A DNA stretch of 64,000 nt from Casuarina equisetifolia (GCA_028551475.1 CM052354.1:28109258-28173257); one strand, 5' to 3'; positions 20,043-33,870 are shown, numbered from the stretch's first letter. A program made the numbers and translations. Notes: generated from the letters alone by a model not told the origin.

Positions 20043-23000
20043 TTGGTTATTACCCTCTATGTTGAAATGGAATGCCTCCCCATCAAACACGATGTCTCGT
20101 TTCGCCCAAATGCAAAGGGTTATTCCTTTAAGTTTTGTGAAACCAAGTGGTTTATGAGATTTTTCAAAACCATCATCCTTATGCCATTTCATTTGATATA
20201 TTGCTAAGCAATTTTTTTTTTTTTTTGACTAAGACTCTTCCTAACTCACCTTCTACTCTTTCAAGTGTCAAGATACTCAATGATGCCAAAACAACTTGTG
20301 GGTGAAATACACAAAATAAAACAACTTATAGATAGATTTTGTGCTCTTTTTGCCTCTAAAAAGTTATAAAAGCATATCTAGTTTAACATTCATTGAAAAC
20401 CCTCTATGTTGAAATGGAATTCCTCCCTATCAAACAAGACATCTCATTTCACCAAAATGCAAAGGGGTACGCTTGTGAGTTTTGCAAAACTAAGTAGCTT
20501 TTTAGATTTTTTGAAAACCATAATTTTTATGCCATTTCATTTGATATATTGCTACACAAACAAGTTTTCAACTCATACTTTTCCTAATTAACCATTCTAC
20601 TTCCTAAAATGGAAAAAAAAAGCACGAAATCTATCTATAAGTTGTTTTATTTGTGTACTTCACCCACATGTTGTTTTAGTGTCATTGAGTATCTTGACAC
20701 TTTAAGGAGTAAAAGGTGAGTTAGGAAGAGTCTTAGTAAAAAAAAAAAAATTGCTTAGCAATAAATCAAATGAAATGACATAAAAATGATGGTTTTGAAA
20801 AACCCCAAAAACCACTTGGTTTCACAAAACTCAGGTATACCGCTTTGCATTCAGTAAAACAAGATGTCATATTTGATGGTAAGGAATTCCATTTCAATTC
20901 AATGGGTTTTCAATGTTTATTGAATTAGATACACTTTAAAAAGTTTTTAGTAGTAAAAATAGGACAAAATCCAACAACTATACGTTGTTTTATTTTGTTT
21001 ATGTCACCCAGATGTCGTTTTAGCGTGATTAAGTATCTTGACATTTTAAGGAGTAGAGCAGTGAATTAGGAAGTGTCTTAGCTGAAAACTTGTTTGTGTG
21101 ACAATATATCAATTGAAGTCACATGAAAATGATGGTTTTGAATGATCTCTAAAAATCACTTGGTTTCAAAAAACTAAAAGGTGTACCCCTTTGCATTTCG
21201 GTGAATTATGATGTTGTTCTTAATGGGGAGGAGTTCTATTTCAACATAGAGGGTTTTCAACCAATAACCTATTAATTATGCTTTTAGAACTTTTTAGAGG
21301 TGAAAAACAACACAAAATCCATCAACTATATGTTGTTTTACTTTATGCATGTCACCCACATGTCATTTTACCATAATGGAGTAACTTGACATTTTAAGGA
21401 ATAGAATGATGAATTAGGAAAAGTCTTAGTTGAAAATTTGTTTGCTTAAAAATATATGAAATGAAATAGCATAAAAATGTTGGTTTTGAAAAATCTCAAA
21501 AACCACTTGATTTCACAAAACTCAAAGGTGTACCCCTTTTGCATTTAGTGAAACAAGATGTTGTATTCATTGAGGAGGAATTCCGTTTCAATTCAATGGG
21601 TTTTCAATGTTTATTGAATTAGATATGCTTTTAAAATGTTTTAGCATTAAAAAACATAACAAAATCCATCAACTATAAGTCATTTTATTTTATGTATGTC
21701 ACCTACATGTCGTTTTAGCATGATTGAGTATCTTGACATTTTAAAGAGTAGGGTGGTGAATTATGAAATGCCTTGGTTGAAAATTTGTTTGCATAACAAT
21801 ATATGACATGAAATGGCATAAAAATGATGGTTTTGAAAAATCTCAAAAACCACTCGGTTTCACAAAACTCAAAGGTGTATCCCTTTGCATTCGGTGAAAC
21901 AAGATGTTTTGTTCATCGGGGAGGAATTCCAATTCAATTCAATGGGTTTTCAATATTTATTAAATTACATATGCTTTTAAAACTTTTTAGCAGTAAAAAA
22001 CATAGCAAAATCCATCAACTATAAGTCGTTTTATTTTGTGTATGTCACCCACATGTTGTTTTAGCATGATTGAATAGCTTGACATTTTAAAGAGTAAGGT
22101 TATGAATTAGGAAGTGTCTTAGTTGAAAATTTATTTGTGTGACAATATATCAATTGAAATGGCATTAAAATGATGGTTTTGAAGATCTCTAAAAACCATT
22201 TGGTTTAACAAAACTCAAAGGTGTACTGTTTTGCATTCCAATGAAATGAGGTGTTCGTTTCAATGAGGAAGAGTTCAATTTCAACATAAATGGCTTCCAA
22301 TGAATGTTTTATTAAGTATGCTTTTGGAACTTTTTAAAGGTGAAAAACAACACAAAATCCATCAACAAAATGTTGTTTTATTTTATGCATGTCACCCATA
22401 TGTCGTTTTCGCATGAATAAGTATTTTAACATTTTAAGAAGTAGAATGGTGAATTAGGAAGAGTCTTAGTTGAAAATTTGTTTGCATAGCAATATGTGAA
22501 ATGAAATGGTATAAAAAATGATGGTTTTGAAAAACCTCAAAAGCCATTTCATTTCACAAAACTCAAAGGTGCACCTTTTTGCCTACAGTGAAACAAGATG
22601 TCGTGTTTGGCTGTGAGGAATTCCATTTCAACTCAATGGGTTTTCAATGTTTATTGAATTAGATATGATTTTAAAAAATTTTAGAAGTAAAAAAAAACAA
22701 AAAACAAAATCCATCAACTATAAGTCACTTTATTTCGTGTGTGTCACCCACATGTCATTTTAGCGTGATTAAGCATCTTGACATTTTAGGGAATATAGTG
22801 GTGAATTAGGAAGTGTCTTAGTTGAAATTTTTTTTGGTGACAATATATCAATTGAAGTGGCATTAAAATGATGGTTTTGAATGATCTCCAAGAACCACTT
22901 GGTTTAAAAAAACTCAAAGGTACACCTTTTTGCATTTCGGTGAAATGAGATGTTGTTTTCAATAAGGAAGAGTTCAATTTCATCATAGATGGCTTCCAAT

Positions 23001-26000
23001 GAATGTCTTATTAAGTATGCTTTTGGAAACTTTTAGAGGTGAAAAACAACACAAAATCCATCAATAATATGTTGTTTTAGCATAATGGAGCAACTTGACA
23101 TTGTAAGGAGTGGAATGGCGAATTAGGAAGAATTTGAATTGAATATTTTTTTGCATAGAATTATATCAAATGAAATGGCAGAAAAAATTATGGTTTTGAA
23201 AAATCTAAAAAACCACTTGGTTTCACAAAACTCAAAGGTGTACCCTTTCGCATTTTAGTGAAACGAGATGTTGTTTTCAATGGGAAAGAGTTAGATTTCA
23301 ACATAGAGGGCTTCCAATGAATGTCCTATTAAGTATGCTTTTAGAACTTTTTAGAGGTGAAAAACAACACAAAATCCATCAATAATATGTTGCCTTATTT
23401 TATGCATGTCACCCATATGTCATTTTAGCATGACGGAGCAACTTGACATTTTAAGGACTAGAATGGTGAATTAGGAAAAGTCTTAGTTGAAAATTTATTT
23501 TCATAGTAATATATCAAATGAAATGGCATAAGAATGATGGTTTTGAAAAATCTCCAGAACCACTTAGTTTCACAAAACTTAAAAGTGTACCCCTTTGAAT
23601 TCATCGGGGAGGAATTCCATTTCAATTCAAAGGATTTTCAACTTTTATTGAATTATATATGCTTTTAAAAATTTTTAGAAGTAAAAAAAAAATTCCATAA
23701 ACTATAAGTCGTTTTATTTTGTGTATGTCACGCACATGTCGTTTTAGCGTGATTGAGTATCTTGTCATTTTACAGAGTAGAATGGTAATTTAGGAAGTGT
23801 CTTAGTTGAAAATTTGTTTGCATGGCAATATGTCAATTGAAATGGCATAAAAATGATGGTTTTAGCATGATCTCCATTAACAATATGTTGTTTTATTTTA
23901 TGCATGTCACCCACATGTTGTTTTAGCATGATGGAATAACTTCACATTTTAAGGAGTAGAATGGTGAACTAGGAAGAGACTTAGTTGAAAATTTGGTTGC
24001 ATAGCAATATATCAAATGAAATGGCATAAAAAGCATGGTTTTGAGAAACCTTAAAAACCACTTGATTTCACAAAACTCAAAGGTACACCTTTTTGCATTT
24101 GGTGAAACAAGATGTCGTGTTCGTCAAGGAATTCCATTTCAATTCAAAGGGTTTCAATATTTATTGAATTATATATGCTTTTGAAACTTTTTAATGTTAA
24201 AAAATATAATGAAATTCATCAATTGTAAGTCATTTTATTTTGTGTATGTCACCCATATGTAGTTTTAGCATGATTGAGTATCTTGACATTTTAAGGAGTA
24301 ATGTGGTGAATTAGGAATTCTCTTAGTTAAAAAAAATTTTTTTGTGACAATATCGCAATTAAGTGGCACAAAAATGATGATTTTGAATGATCTCCAAAAA
24401 CCACTTCGTTTAAAAAAAAACTCAAAGCTGTACCCTTTTGCATTTTGGTGAAACGAGATGTTGTTTTCAATATGGAGAGTTCAATTTCAACATAAAGGCT
24501 TTTCAATGAATGTCCTATTAAGTATGCTTTTAGAACTTTTAAGAGGTAAAAAAAAACACAAAATCCATCAATTATATGTTGTTTTATTTATGTATGTCAC
24601 CCACATGTTGTCTTACCATGATGGAGTAGCTTGACATTTTAAGGAGTAAAATGATAAATTGAGAAAAGTCTTAGTTGAAAATTTGTTCACACAACAATAA
24701 ATCAAATGAAATGGCATAAAAAGGATGGTTTTAAGAAACCTCAAAAACCATTTGGTTTCACAAAACTCAAAGGTGTACCTTTTTACATTTGGTGAAATAA
24801 GATGCCGTGTTCGTTGGGGAGGAATTCCATTTCAATTCAAAGGGTTTCACTATTTATTGAATTAGATATGCTTTTGAAACTTTTTAACGTTAAAAAATGT
24901 AACAAAATCCATCAACTATAAGTCATTTTATTTTGTGTATGTCACCCACATGTCGTTTTAGCGTGATTGAGTATCTTGACACTTTAGGGAGTAGTGTGGT
25001 AAATTAGGAAATGTCTTAGTTGAAATTTTGTTTGCATAGTAATATATCAAATGAAATGGCATAAAAATGATGGTTTTGAAAAATCTCAAAAACCACTTGG
25101 TTTCAAAAGAATCAAAGGTGTATGCCTTTGCATTTCGGTGAATTATGATGTTGTTTTCAATGGGGAGGAGTTTTATTTCTATATTGTGAGTTTTTAATGA
25201 ATGACCCATTAAGTATGTTTTTAGAAGTTTTTAGAGGTGAAAAACACCATTAAATTCATTAACTATATATTGTTTTATTTTATGCATGTCACGTACATGT
25301 TGTTTTATCATGATGGAGTAGCTGGACATTTTAAGGAGTTAAATGGTTTATTAGGAAGAGTCTTAGTTGAAAATATGTTTGCATAGAAATATATCAAATG
25401 AAATGGCACAAAAATGATGGTTTTGAAAATTCTCAAAAACCACTTGGTTTCACAAAACTTAAAGGTGTATTTGTTTGCATTTGGTGAAACAAGATGTCAT
25501 GTTCGTTCAGGAGGAATTCCATTTTAATTCAAAGGGTTTTCAATGTTTATTGAACTAGATATGCTTTTAAAAAAATTTTGTAGTAAAAAAAAGAACAAAA
25601 TCTATCAACATTTTATATGTCACTTTATTTTGTTTATGTCACCCACATATCGTTTTAGTGTGATGAAGTATCTTGACATTTTAGGGAGTAAAGCGGTGAA
25701 TTAGGAAGTGTCTTACTAAAAAAAAAAAAATTGTGTCACAATATATCAATTGAAATGGCATAAAAATTATGATTTTGAATGATCTCTAAAAACCATTTAG
25801 TTCAAAAAAACTCAAAAGTGTACCTTTTGGCATTTCAATGAAACGAGATGTTGTTTTCAATGGGGAGAATTCTATCTCAATGTAAAGGCTTTTCAATGAA
25901 TGACCTATTAAGTATGCTTTGAGAACTTTTTAAGGTGCAAAACAGCACCAAATCCATCAACTATATGTTGTTTTATTTATACATGTCACCCACATGTTGT

Positions 26001-29000
26001 TTTAGCATGATGAAGTAGCTTGACATTTTAAGAAATAGAATGGTGAATTAGGAAAAGACTAAGTTGAAAATTTGTTCACATAGCAATAAATCAAATGAAA
26101 TGGCAAAAATATCATGGTTTTGAGAAACCTTAAAAGCCACTTGGTTTCACAAAACTAAAAAGTGTACCCTTTTGCATTCAGTGAAACAAGATGTTGTGTA
26201 CGTTGAGGAGGAATTCCATTTCAATTTAAATGGTTTCAATATTTATTGAATTAGATATGCTTTTAAAACTTTTTAATGTTAAAAAACATAACAAAATTCA
26301 TCAACTGTAAGTCGTTTTATTTTGGGTATGTCACTCACACATCATTTTAGCATGATTAAGTATCTTCACATTTTAGGGAGTAAAATGGTGAATTGGTAAG
26401 TCTCTTCCTTGAAAATTTGTTTAAGTGACTATATCAATTGAAATGGCATAAAAATGATGGTTTTGAATGATCTTAAAAAACCACTTGGTTTAAAAAACTC
26501 AAAGGTGTTCCACGTTTGCATTTCAGTGAAACGAGATTTGTTTTCATTGGAGAGGAATTCTATTTCAACATAGAGGGTTTTCAATGAATGACCTATTAAG
26601 TATGATTTTAGAACTTTTTAGAGGTGAAAAACAACACAAAATCCATAGACTATATGTTATTTTATTTTATGCATATCACCCATATGTCATTTTAGCATGG
26701 TGGAGTAACTTAGCATTTTAAGGAGTAGCATAATGAATTAGGAATAATCTTAGTTGAAAATTTGTTTGCATAGCAATATATCAAATGAAATGGCATAAAA
26801 ATGATGGTTTTGAAAAACCTCAAAAACCACTTGGTGTCACAAAACTCAATGGTGTACTCCTTTGTATTCAATGAAACATGATCTTGTGTTCGAGGGTGAG
26901 GAATTCCATTTCAATTCAAAAGGTTTTCAATGGTTAATGATTTACATATGCTTTTAAAACTTTTTAGTAGTAAAAACATAACAAAATCCATCAACTTGAT
27001 GTTGTTTTATTTTATATATGTCACCCATATGTCGTTTTAGCATGATGGAGTAACTTGACATTTTAAGAAGTAGAATGGTGAATTAGGAATAGTCTTAGTT
27101 GAAATTTGTTTGCATAGAAATATATCAAATGAAATGGCATAAAAATGATGGTTTTGAAAAACCTCAAAAACCACTTGGTGTCACAAAACTTAATAGTGTA
27201 CTCCTTTGTATTCGATGAAACATGATCTTGTGTTCGAGGGTGAGGAATTCCATTTCAGTTTAAAAGGTTTTCAATGTTTATTGAATTACATATGCTTTTA
27301 AATCTTTTTAGCAGTAAAAACATAACAAAATCCATCAACTTGATGTTGTTTTATTTTATGTATGTCACCCACATGTTGTTTTAGCATGATGAAGTAACTT
27401 GACATTTTAAGGAGTAGAATGGTGAATTAGGAATAGTCTTAGTTGAAAATTTGTTTGCATAGCAATATATCAAATGAAATAGCATAAGAATTCTGGTTTT
27501 GAAAACCTCAAAAACCACTTGGTGTCATAAAACTCAATGGTGTACTCCTTTGTATTCGATGAAACATGATGTCATGTTCAGGGGCGAGGAATTCCATTTC
27601 AATTCAATGGGTTTTCAATGTTTATTGAATTAGATATGCTTTTAAAACTTTTTAGCAATAAAAAACATAACAAAATTTATCAACTGTAAGTCATTTTATT
27701 TTGTGTATGTCACCCACATGTTGTTTTAGTGTGATTTTGTATCTTGCCATTTTAAAGAGTAAAGTGGTGAATTAGGAAGTGTTTTACTTAAAAAAAAATT
27801 TGTGAAAATATATCAATTGAAGTGTCATTAAAATGATGGTTTTGAGTGATCTCCAAAAACCACTTGGTTTCAAAAGACTCAAAGGTGTATCCTTTTGCAT
27901 TTCAGTGAAACGAGATGTTGTTTTCAATTGGGAGGAGTTCTATTTCAACGAGATGTTATTCTCAATCACATTAAAATGACATGGGGTGACATACACAAAA
28001 GAAAATCACTTATAGTTGATGGATTTTGTGCTATTTTTCCCTTTAAAAAGTTTAAATGCATATCTAATTCAACAAACATTGAAAAACCCTATATGTTGGA
28101 ATGGAGTTCCTCCTTATCAAACACAATATCTTGTTTCACTAAAATCCAAAGGGGTACACCTTTAAGCTTTGTGAAACTTAGGCATTTTTAAGATTTTTCA
28201 AAACCATCATTTTTATGACATTTCAATTGATATTTTGCTATACAGATAAATTTTCAATTAAGACTTTTCCTAATTCACCATTCTACTCCCTAAAATGTCA
28301 ACATACTTAACCATTATAAAATGAGATGTGGGTGACATACACAAAACAAAATGATTATAGGTTGTGGATTTTGTGATTTTGTTACCTTTAAAAAGCTTTA
28401 AAAGCATATATAATTTAAAATGAAATTCCTCTTCATCGAACATGACATCCCATTTCACCGAAATGCAAAGGGATACACCTTTAAGTTTTATGATACCAAG
28501 TGGTTTTTGATATTTTTCAAAACAATCATTTTTATGCTATTTCAAATGATATATTTCTACAAAAAAAAATATCCAACTAAGAATCTTCCTAATTCACCAT
28601 TCTACTCCCTAAAATGTAAAGATACTCCATCACACTAAAATGACATGTGGACAACCTACACAAAGTAAAACAACTTATAGTTGAAGAATTTTGTCCCCCT
28701 TTTTTGCCTTTAAAAAGTTGTAAAAGCATATCTAATTTAACAAACTTTGGAAATTCTTTATTTGAAAAGGAATTCCTCCTCATCAAACACAACATCTCAC
28801 TTCATCGAAATGCAAAAGGGTACACCTTTAAGTTTTGTGAAACTAAATGGTTTTTGAGATTTTTCAAGACCATCATTTTTATGCCATTTCAAATGATATA
28901 TGGCTACGCAAACAAATTTTTAGCTAAGACTCTTCATAATTCACCATTATGCTCCCTAAAAGGTCAAGATACTTAATCACCCTTTGCATTTCGGTGAAAC

Positions 29001-29378
29001 AGAATGTCATGTTTGATGAGGGGGAATTCCATTTCAATATGGAGGATTTTCAATGATTGTTGAATTAGATATGCTTTTACAACTTTTTATATGTAAAAAA
29101 TAGTACAAAATCCAACAACTATAACTCGTTTTATTTTGTGCACATCACCCATATGTGTTTTAGTGAGATTGAGTATTTTGATAGTTTAGGGAGTAGAATG
29201 GTAAATTAGGAAGGGACTTAGTTGAAAATTTGCTTGTGTAGCAATATATCAATTGAAAATTCATAAAAATGATGATTTTGGAAAATCTCAAATACCACTT
29301 GACTTCTCAAAACTCAAAGGTTTACCCTTTTTGCATTTGAGTGAAATGGGATGTCGTGTTTGATGGAGAGGATTTCCT
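20043..29378. repeat. Satellite array of ~345-bp monomers with inversions
   Basis: About 26 related monomers of 317-352 bp (mostly 342-350), AT-rich. In the reference orientation each contains GATGGTTTTGA, CCACTTGGTTTCACAAAACT, CAAAGGTGTAC, a TTTGCATT block, TTTTCAATG, AAAATCCATCAACTAT, a TGTTGTTTTATTTT block and GTCACCCACATGT. Orientation is - for 20043-20612, + for about 20612-27960, - for about 27960-28980 and + for 28981-29378. One step of ~510 bp (23590 to 24100) marks an internal rearrangement. No transposase ORF or flanking LTR is seen. The short ORFs inside are remnants of the repeat itself. Confidence 0.93.
20055..20905. repeat. Foldback inverted repeat at the left end of the satellite
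   Basis: Arms at about 20055-20345 and 20612-20905 are inverted copies. They share features absent from other monomers: TATCTATAAGTTG, AGGTGAGTTAGG, and a long A/T run followed by TTGCTTAGCAAT. The loop (about 20346-20611) is one - oriented monomer. The arms look about 90% alike over the inner 220 bp, so a transcript through here could form a long hairpin. Confidence 0.75.
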
Positions 29379-29614
29379 TCCATGTCTTATTTATATCCCT
29401 ATTTTTTTGGTTTATTTATAATTTTCTATTTACCAGATATAGTTCTTTTTAAGATAATTTAGTTCAATTCCAATTAAAATTTACACTAAGCAAAAGTTCA
29501 AGGAAAAATAACAAAACACAGAAGGTGATTATATTTATCTTGTTTACACTCGACTATTGTGCACATAATACAACCTTGAACAGGGGTTAGCAGCAATAAA
29601 ACAAGGAAACTTTT
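29379..29614. other. Unannotated AT-rich DNA
   Basis: A short transition between the satellite and the duplicated block. No features are seen. Confidence 0.4.
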
Positions 29615-30215
29615 CTGAGGATTCGTAGGAAAGCGGTGAGGAAACAACCAACAGCGCTTCCAATCATATCTCGTTTCGTTTATATTGCAATCCATTTTCG
29701 TTCGTTTTGGTGTGATTGATTGGATGTTTTATAGAAATGGATTCGCTTCTGTGCCTCCTGCAGAGAACTTGGGGGCACATGTCCATCATCTAAGACGATG
29801 GCAGAGTAGAAAAAGGAAAAGAAAATATGCCAGTTAAATACTCTTGCTTGTCGCTTGCTGTGGAGATCGCGTGCGCGTGCGAACGTTTGGACACTTTTAA
29901 TGGTCCTGGTTCTCTATCTCTCATGCATCGATGCTGTCTTGAGGGACGTCACTTGGACATCGACCAATAGGGTGTTGTTGAGTGTTCTCCTGATGCAAAG
30001 TTTCCAACCGCAGTATACTTTGACCGGTGTGTTTGCACAGTAAACTTTGAACTGTCCTCAATTTCCCCAAATCAAAGGTAGAAGAGAAGAATATAGGCAT
30101 AATCTCCCCAGTCCACTAAACATCTTAAGCTACAAATTTGGTGAGGATCTCTAGTACCAGCATGAGATGTAAGTTGCTTCATAAAATTTCTTGTGAATTG
30201 CGCTCAATAGCTTCT
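29615..30215 (+). repeat. Second copy of the 15.4-16.4 kb block
   Basis: Aligns with 15420-16430 apart from the internal repeat, which is present only in the first copy. A fragment of the same block (AGGAAAGCGGTGAG) recurs at 35138, after B3 unit 4. No reading frame is conserved between the copies. Confidence 0.6.
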
Positions 30216-31389
30216 TCCGTGTATTATATCGGCTAGTGGATTAAAGCAAGACATCTTCTGCCAAAATTTTTACTTGTTGCTGGTAAATAATGTACCATGT
30301 GCAGTCAGCGTGCTTCCAATTTCCACCTTTTGCACAAATGCAGTTATCAATATGTAGTAAATTTGCTTCCAGATCTTTCAGGAAAGAATTTTCAGAGCAT
30401 CAATGATAGCATGCAAAAGTGGGATCCCAACGGACCTATTATGGATCGTGCATCTTACGTTAAACAAGTTTAGTTTATTATCACCAATCCCAGACGTCCT
30501 TAACTTAAAGAATGCAACAAATGCGGTCACAATCAGATGAAGGAATGCACTTTGATCTTTTGCAGGTGCGTACCACTAAAAATAACATGAAATCACTTCC
30601 AACACAGGCTTGCTCTCCAGGGCTTCATTCATTTGCATCCAAAGGCACAGCAAACATGTGCACGCTAAGATTTCCAAGCAAAGCGCTAGTCTCGTATTCA
30701 ATTTTGGGTGCCCAATCATACATAATACCATCCAGGCCTCCAGTAATATTAGCATGTAAGAATTTCATTCTTCATGAAAAATAACAACTTGCGTAGGCAC
30801 CCAAAAAGAAGGAGAAGTCAAGACTTGCCTTTTCAATTAACTGCTCCTATGGGGGTTGGTGCATAAGTTTGAAGTTTTGCCTGCCTGATCTAAAATATCA
30901 AACTTCTGGACCGAAAAAATAAATACTAATCAGTAGACCATAAGAGATTATATTTATCGTACCAAATGCAGAAATTGATAAAACTGGAAAAGTTTAATCA
31001 ACAACAACTCTGGACTGATGTTGCTGACAAAATAAAACTGGTTGCCTTCATCCGATTAAGCGCAGCAATTTGCCTTAACAAAATAACTGGTTCAGAGACC
31101 AAAGTTAAATAGTGGTACATATATCCCTGCCTCACCTTATCAATTCATGGGGTTCAAAAAGGTAATAATATATTGTGTTCGAAAATTCAGCTAAATTTTC
31201 CGGGGCCGGATTCCGCAGTGTTACAGTTCTCCTCGGCGTTTTCAATCACTTTCCGTTCTAAAAGATCCTGGAACGAGATGTGTTGCGATGATTGCGAGGA
31301 AGAGGTTGAAGACCCAGTATCGGATTCAGTGGAAGAGAACAATAGTTAAAAAAATCATAGATGGTTAAAAAAAAAAATCATAGTTAAAA
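30216..31389. other. Intergenic DNA, partly duplicated at 45.1 kb
   Basis: The stretch 30270-30335 (GCTGGTAAATAAT, then GTGCTTCCAATTTCCA) matches 45180-45235 upstream of the B3 remnant. A 90-codon ORF at 30512-30784 has no motif I recognise and no paralogue in the window. It is not called as a gene. Confidence 0.4.
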
Positions 31390-33870
31390 AATCATCGATA
31401 GTTTTTTCATGCAAAAGGCCTTGCATTGGGAAGAGAAAATGATCTCGGATTCAAAAAACGATGCCGTTCTATTAGCTGTGTTGGCTCATTAGTCCGTGCC
31501 TTGGGCGAAACTGGACAAGTTACTGTCCAGTAGAGCTCAGACCTGTCAACAAACGTGGCCGAATTCTCGGCCGTGTTCGTCAAATCATTGATCCACTTTT
31601 GGCTTTGGTAACTGGCGTAATTGATTATCTGATAATAGCTCTTTTTAACACACATGGTGTAAAAAACTTACATAAATTAAAAATACTGATTTGTTTTAAT
31701 CAAAGTCTTTTCAATAAGCAAGATAAATGAACGAAGATTAATGATTGCGTGCTTGTCAAAGTGTTGAAGAATTTCATATTAAGTAAGTTTTGCAAAAATA
31801 CAAAAATAAATACTTAACTATAACTTTCATCAAATTAAATATTTTGTTTACTTAGGAAAAAGTTAGTTGGACTGTATAAAACAATAGAAAAAATACACCA
31901 AATTGTCTCAGCAAAAAAAAAAAAGTTTTTAGTTTACATATTTTTTAGTTGTCCAATCTTGATGAAAAATTTTAAAATGGTCTATTAACTAAGTAAAATA
32001 ATATAATCTTTTAACTATACAATGGAATAAAAGGGAATAGTTTAGGTAGTTACATTTTTACATTAAAAAAATTTGGTTTGTGTTAATCTGATTAAGTTTA
32101 ATATTAAATTAAGAGAAAACACTAATCTACCCTTATTTTTTGAGGATTTTTGTGTCAAACTGATGCTTAATTATTACCCTAGTTTATGAGTGTTTGTATA
32201 AGTAAGGCCTTAATAAGTTCCTTTCATGTACTATATTGTCTAATGGATATATGTTTGTTTTGACAAAAAATTTATTTATTACTTGTTGGTATTATACCAT
32301 TTTTTGTCAGCATATTTTAACTTTTTAACTTGTGCTAATATCTCATCAACCTCAATGGTCTCAATTGGTAATGGAAAAAAATGTGTTTGTTAATATTTTC
32401 ACGCAATTTAGGGTCCAAATACCTTATGATATCATTTGATTTATACTAATAATAGAGTATTATTGAGCCTATAAATTTAAAAGTGGGAGTGACACCCATA
32501 ACATGAACTAGCAAATGACATAGCAATATGCTATGTTAACAAATTTAGATCTTAGTTCACAATTAATATATTATGAAAATATGCCATCAAGTGAAAAAGG
32601 TATGAAACGTGTAATATCTAGAGGCAATTAGGTTAAAAAGCTTGTTATTGGTGTGGAATAGTATTTGACACTCTTGAGGGCACCAATTCGACTGGTGTTC
32701 TCGACTAAGTGTCATGGTCCTACAATCGGTAACGTTGCCGCCTAGGGCTTTACGAATGCATGCCCCCTAAAGGAGGAAAGAATTAAAAAGAAATAGAGGT
32801 AACGAAAAGCATGTTGTCACGTCCCTGAAAAGAGAAACTCCTATGGCAGGCTCCTCCCACGTTAGGAAGCAAAGCGGGTGTTTTTTGTCATATTAGGATA
32901 GCTAATTATTTCTTTCATTATATTAACTTTTTTTATTAGAACCCAAGCTCATGACAAAGTAGTATTAGAGAAATACCATGACTTGGTTTAATGCCATTGT
33001 CAAGTGTCCTTGGGTGGAATAAATAAGGGGCTCCAACCATCGGGATGGCAGTCACGTTTTAGTAGGTGGTTATGTGAAGAATGATGTGAATGTTAACGAA
33101 GAGAGGGTGATGTTTGAGGGAAAACTCTTTTCACATTAAAAAAAAAAAAAAAGTAAGAACTTTTAGTCATATGAGAGGGTTTCACTACTTCATTTATTAA
33201 GTTAAAATTTTTAGTTGAAACCTAGGTATACAATAATATATTATGATTTATTCAAGCAAATAGTGGGTGTTGTATCCATGACTCCCTCACGCTTTTAAAT
33301 CTAACAACAAAGATATTGATGGAGGCTACCGGTTGGAAAAAGAGAACGTAATCTACGCCGTTCAAGTAGGCAAAAATTCGTCTCACGTTGCTTATCCAGG
33401 CACTCAGAAGCTTTTATAAAATACCCATCCACTGTTTGGCAGCTCCCTTCCCAACCGCCTCTCAGCAAAATACCCATCGACTCCTAGGGCAAATTTGGAT
33501 CAATAGGCAACACTTAGCAGGAAGGTTAAACTTGGACCAATTGGAGTTGCTGGCAATCTTACCCATCAACACCGTGGCAACACTTGGACCGACTGCCCAG
33601 CAGCAAAATATCCATCAACTCCTTGGAAACACTTTCCAGGAGGGGTAACACTGCTTGCCCAGCAGCATAATCTATGCCGGTCAAGTAGATTTGGCCCGCA
33701 ACGATGGAGATCCCACATTGCTTACTCCAAGGGCACTCGTAAGCTTTATGAAATCAAACGCGGCCCCTAGGTTATCCACGACAACGTAAGGCCACTTTTG
33801 GTTTCGTATTTGAATTTTCTACAACATATTGATCATGAATTTACTATATATTATAGTTATATAATTTTTA
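31390..33870 (+). repeat. Upstream module of B3 unit 4
   Basis: Homologous to 10755-12370 through about 32720 and again near 33300-33370 (ending TCTACGCCGTTCAAG). At 33400-33690 it has imperfect repeats of ATACCCATC-ACTCC and CAACACTTGGACC phrases that also occur before unit 5 (36250-36500) but not before units 2 and 3. Units 4 and 5 are therefore closer relatives. Non-coding. Confidence 0.6.

Noticed and set aside
20043-29378. Satellite as an internal part of a DNA transposon
   Set aside because: No transposase, no terminal inverted repeats bounding the whole block and no target duplication were recognised. The tandem head-to-tail order is that of a satellite.
30512-30784. 90-codon + strand ORF
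   Set aside because: No start context, motif, paralogue or gene-like neighbourhood supports it.
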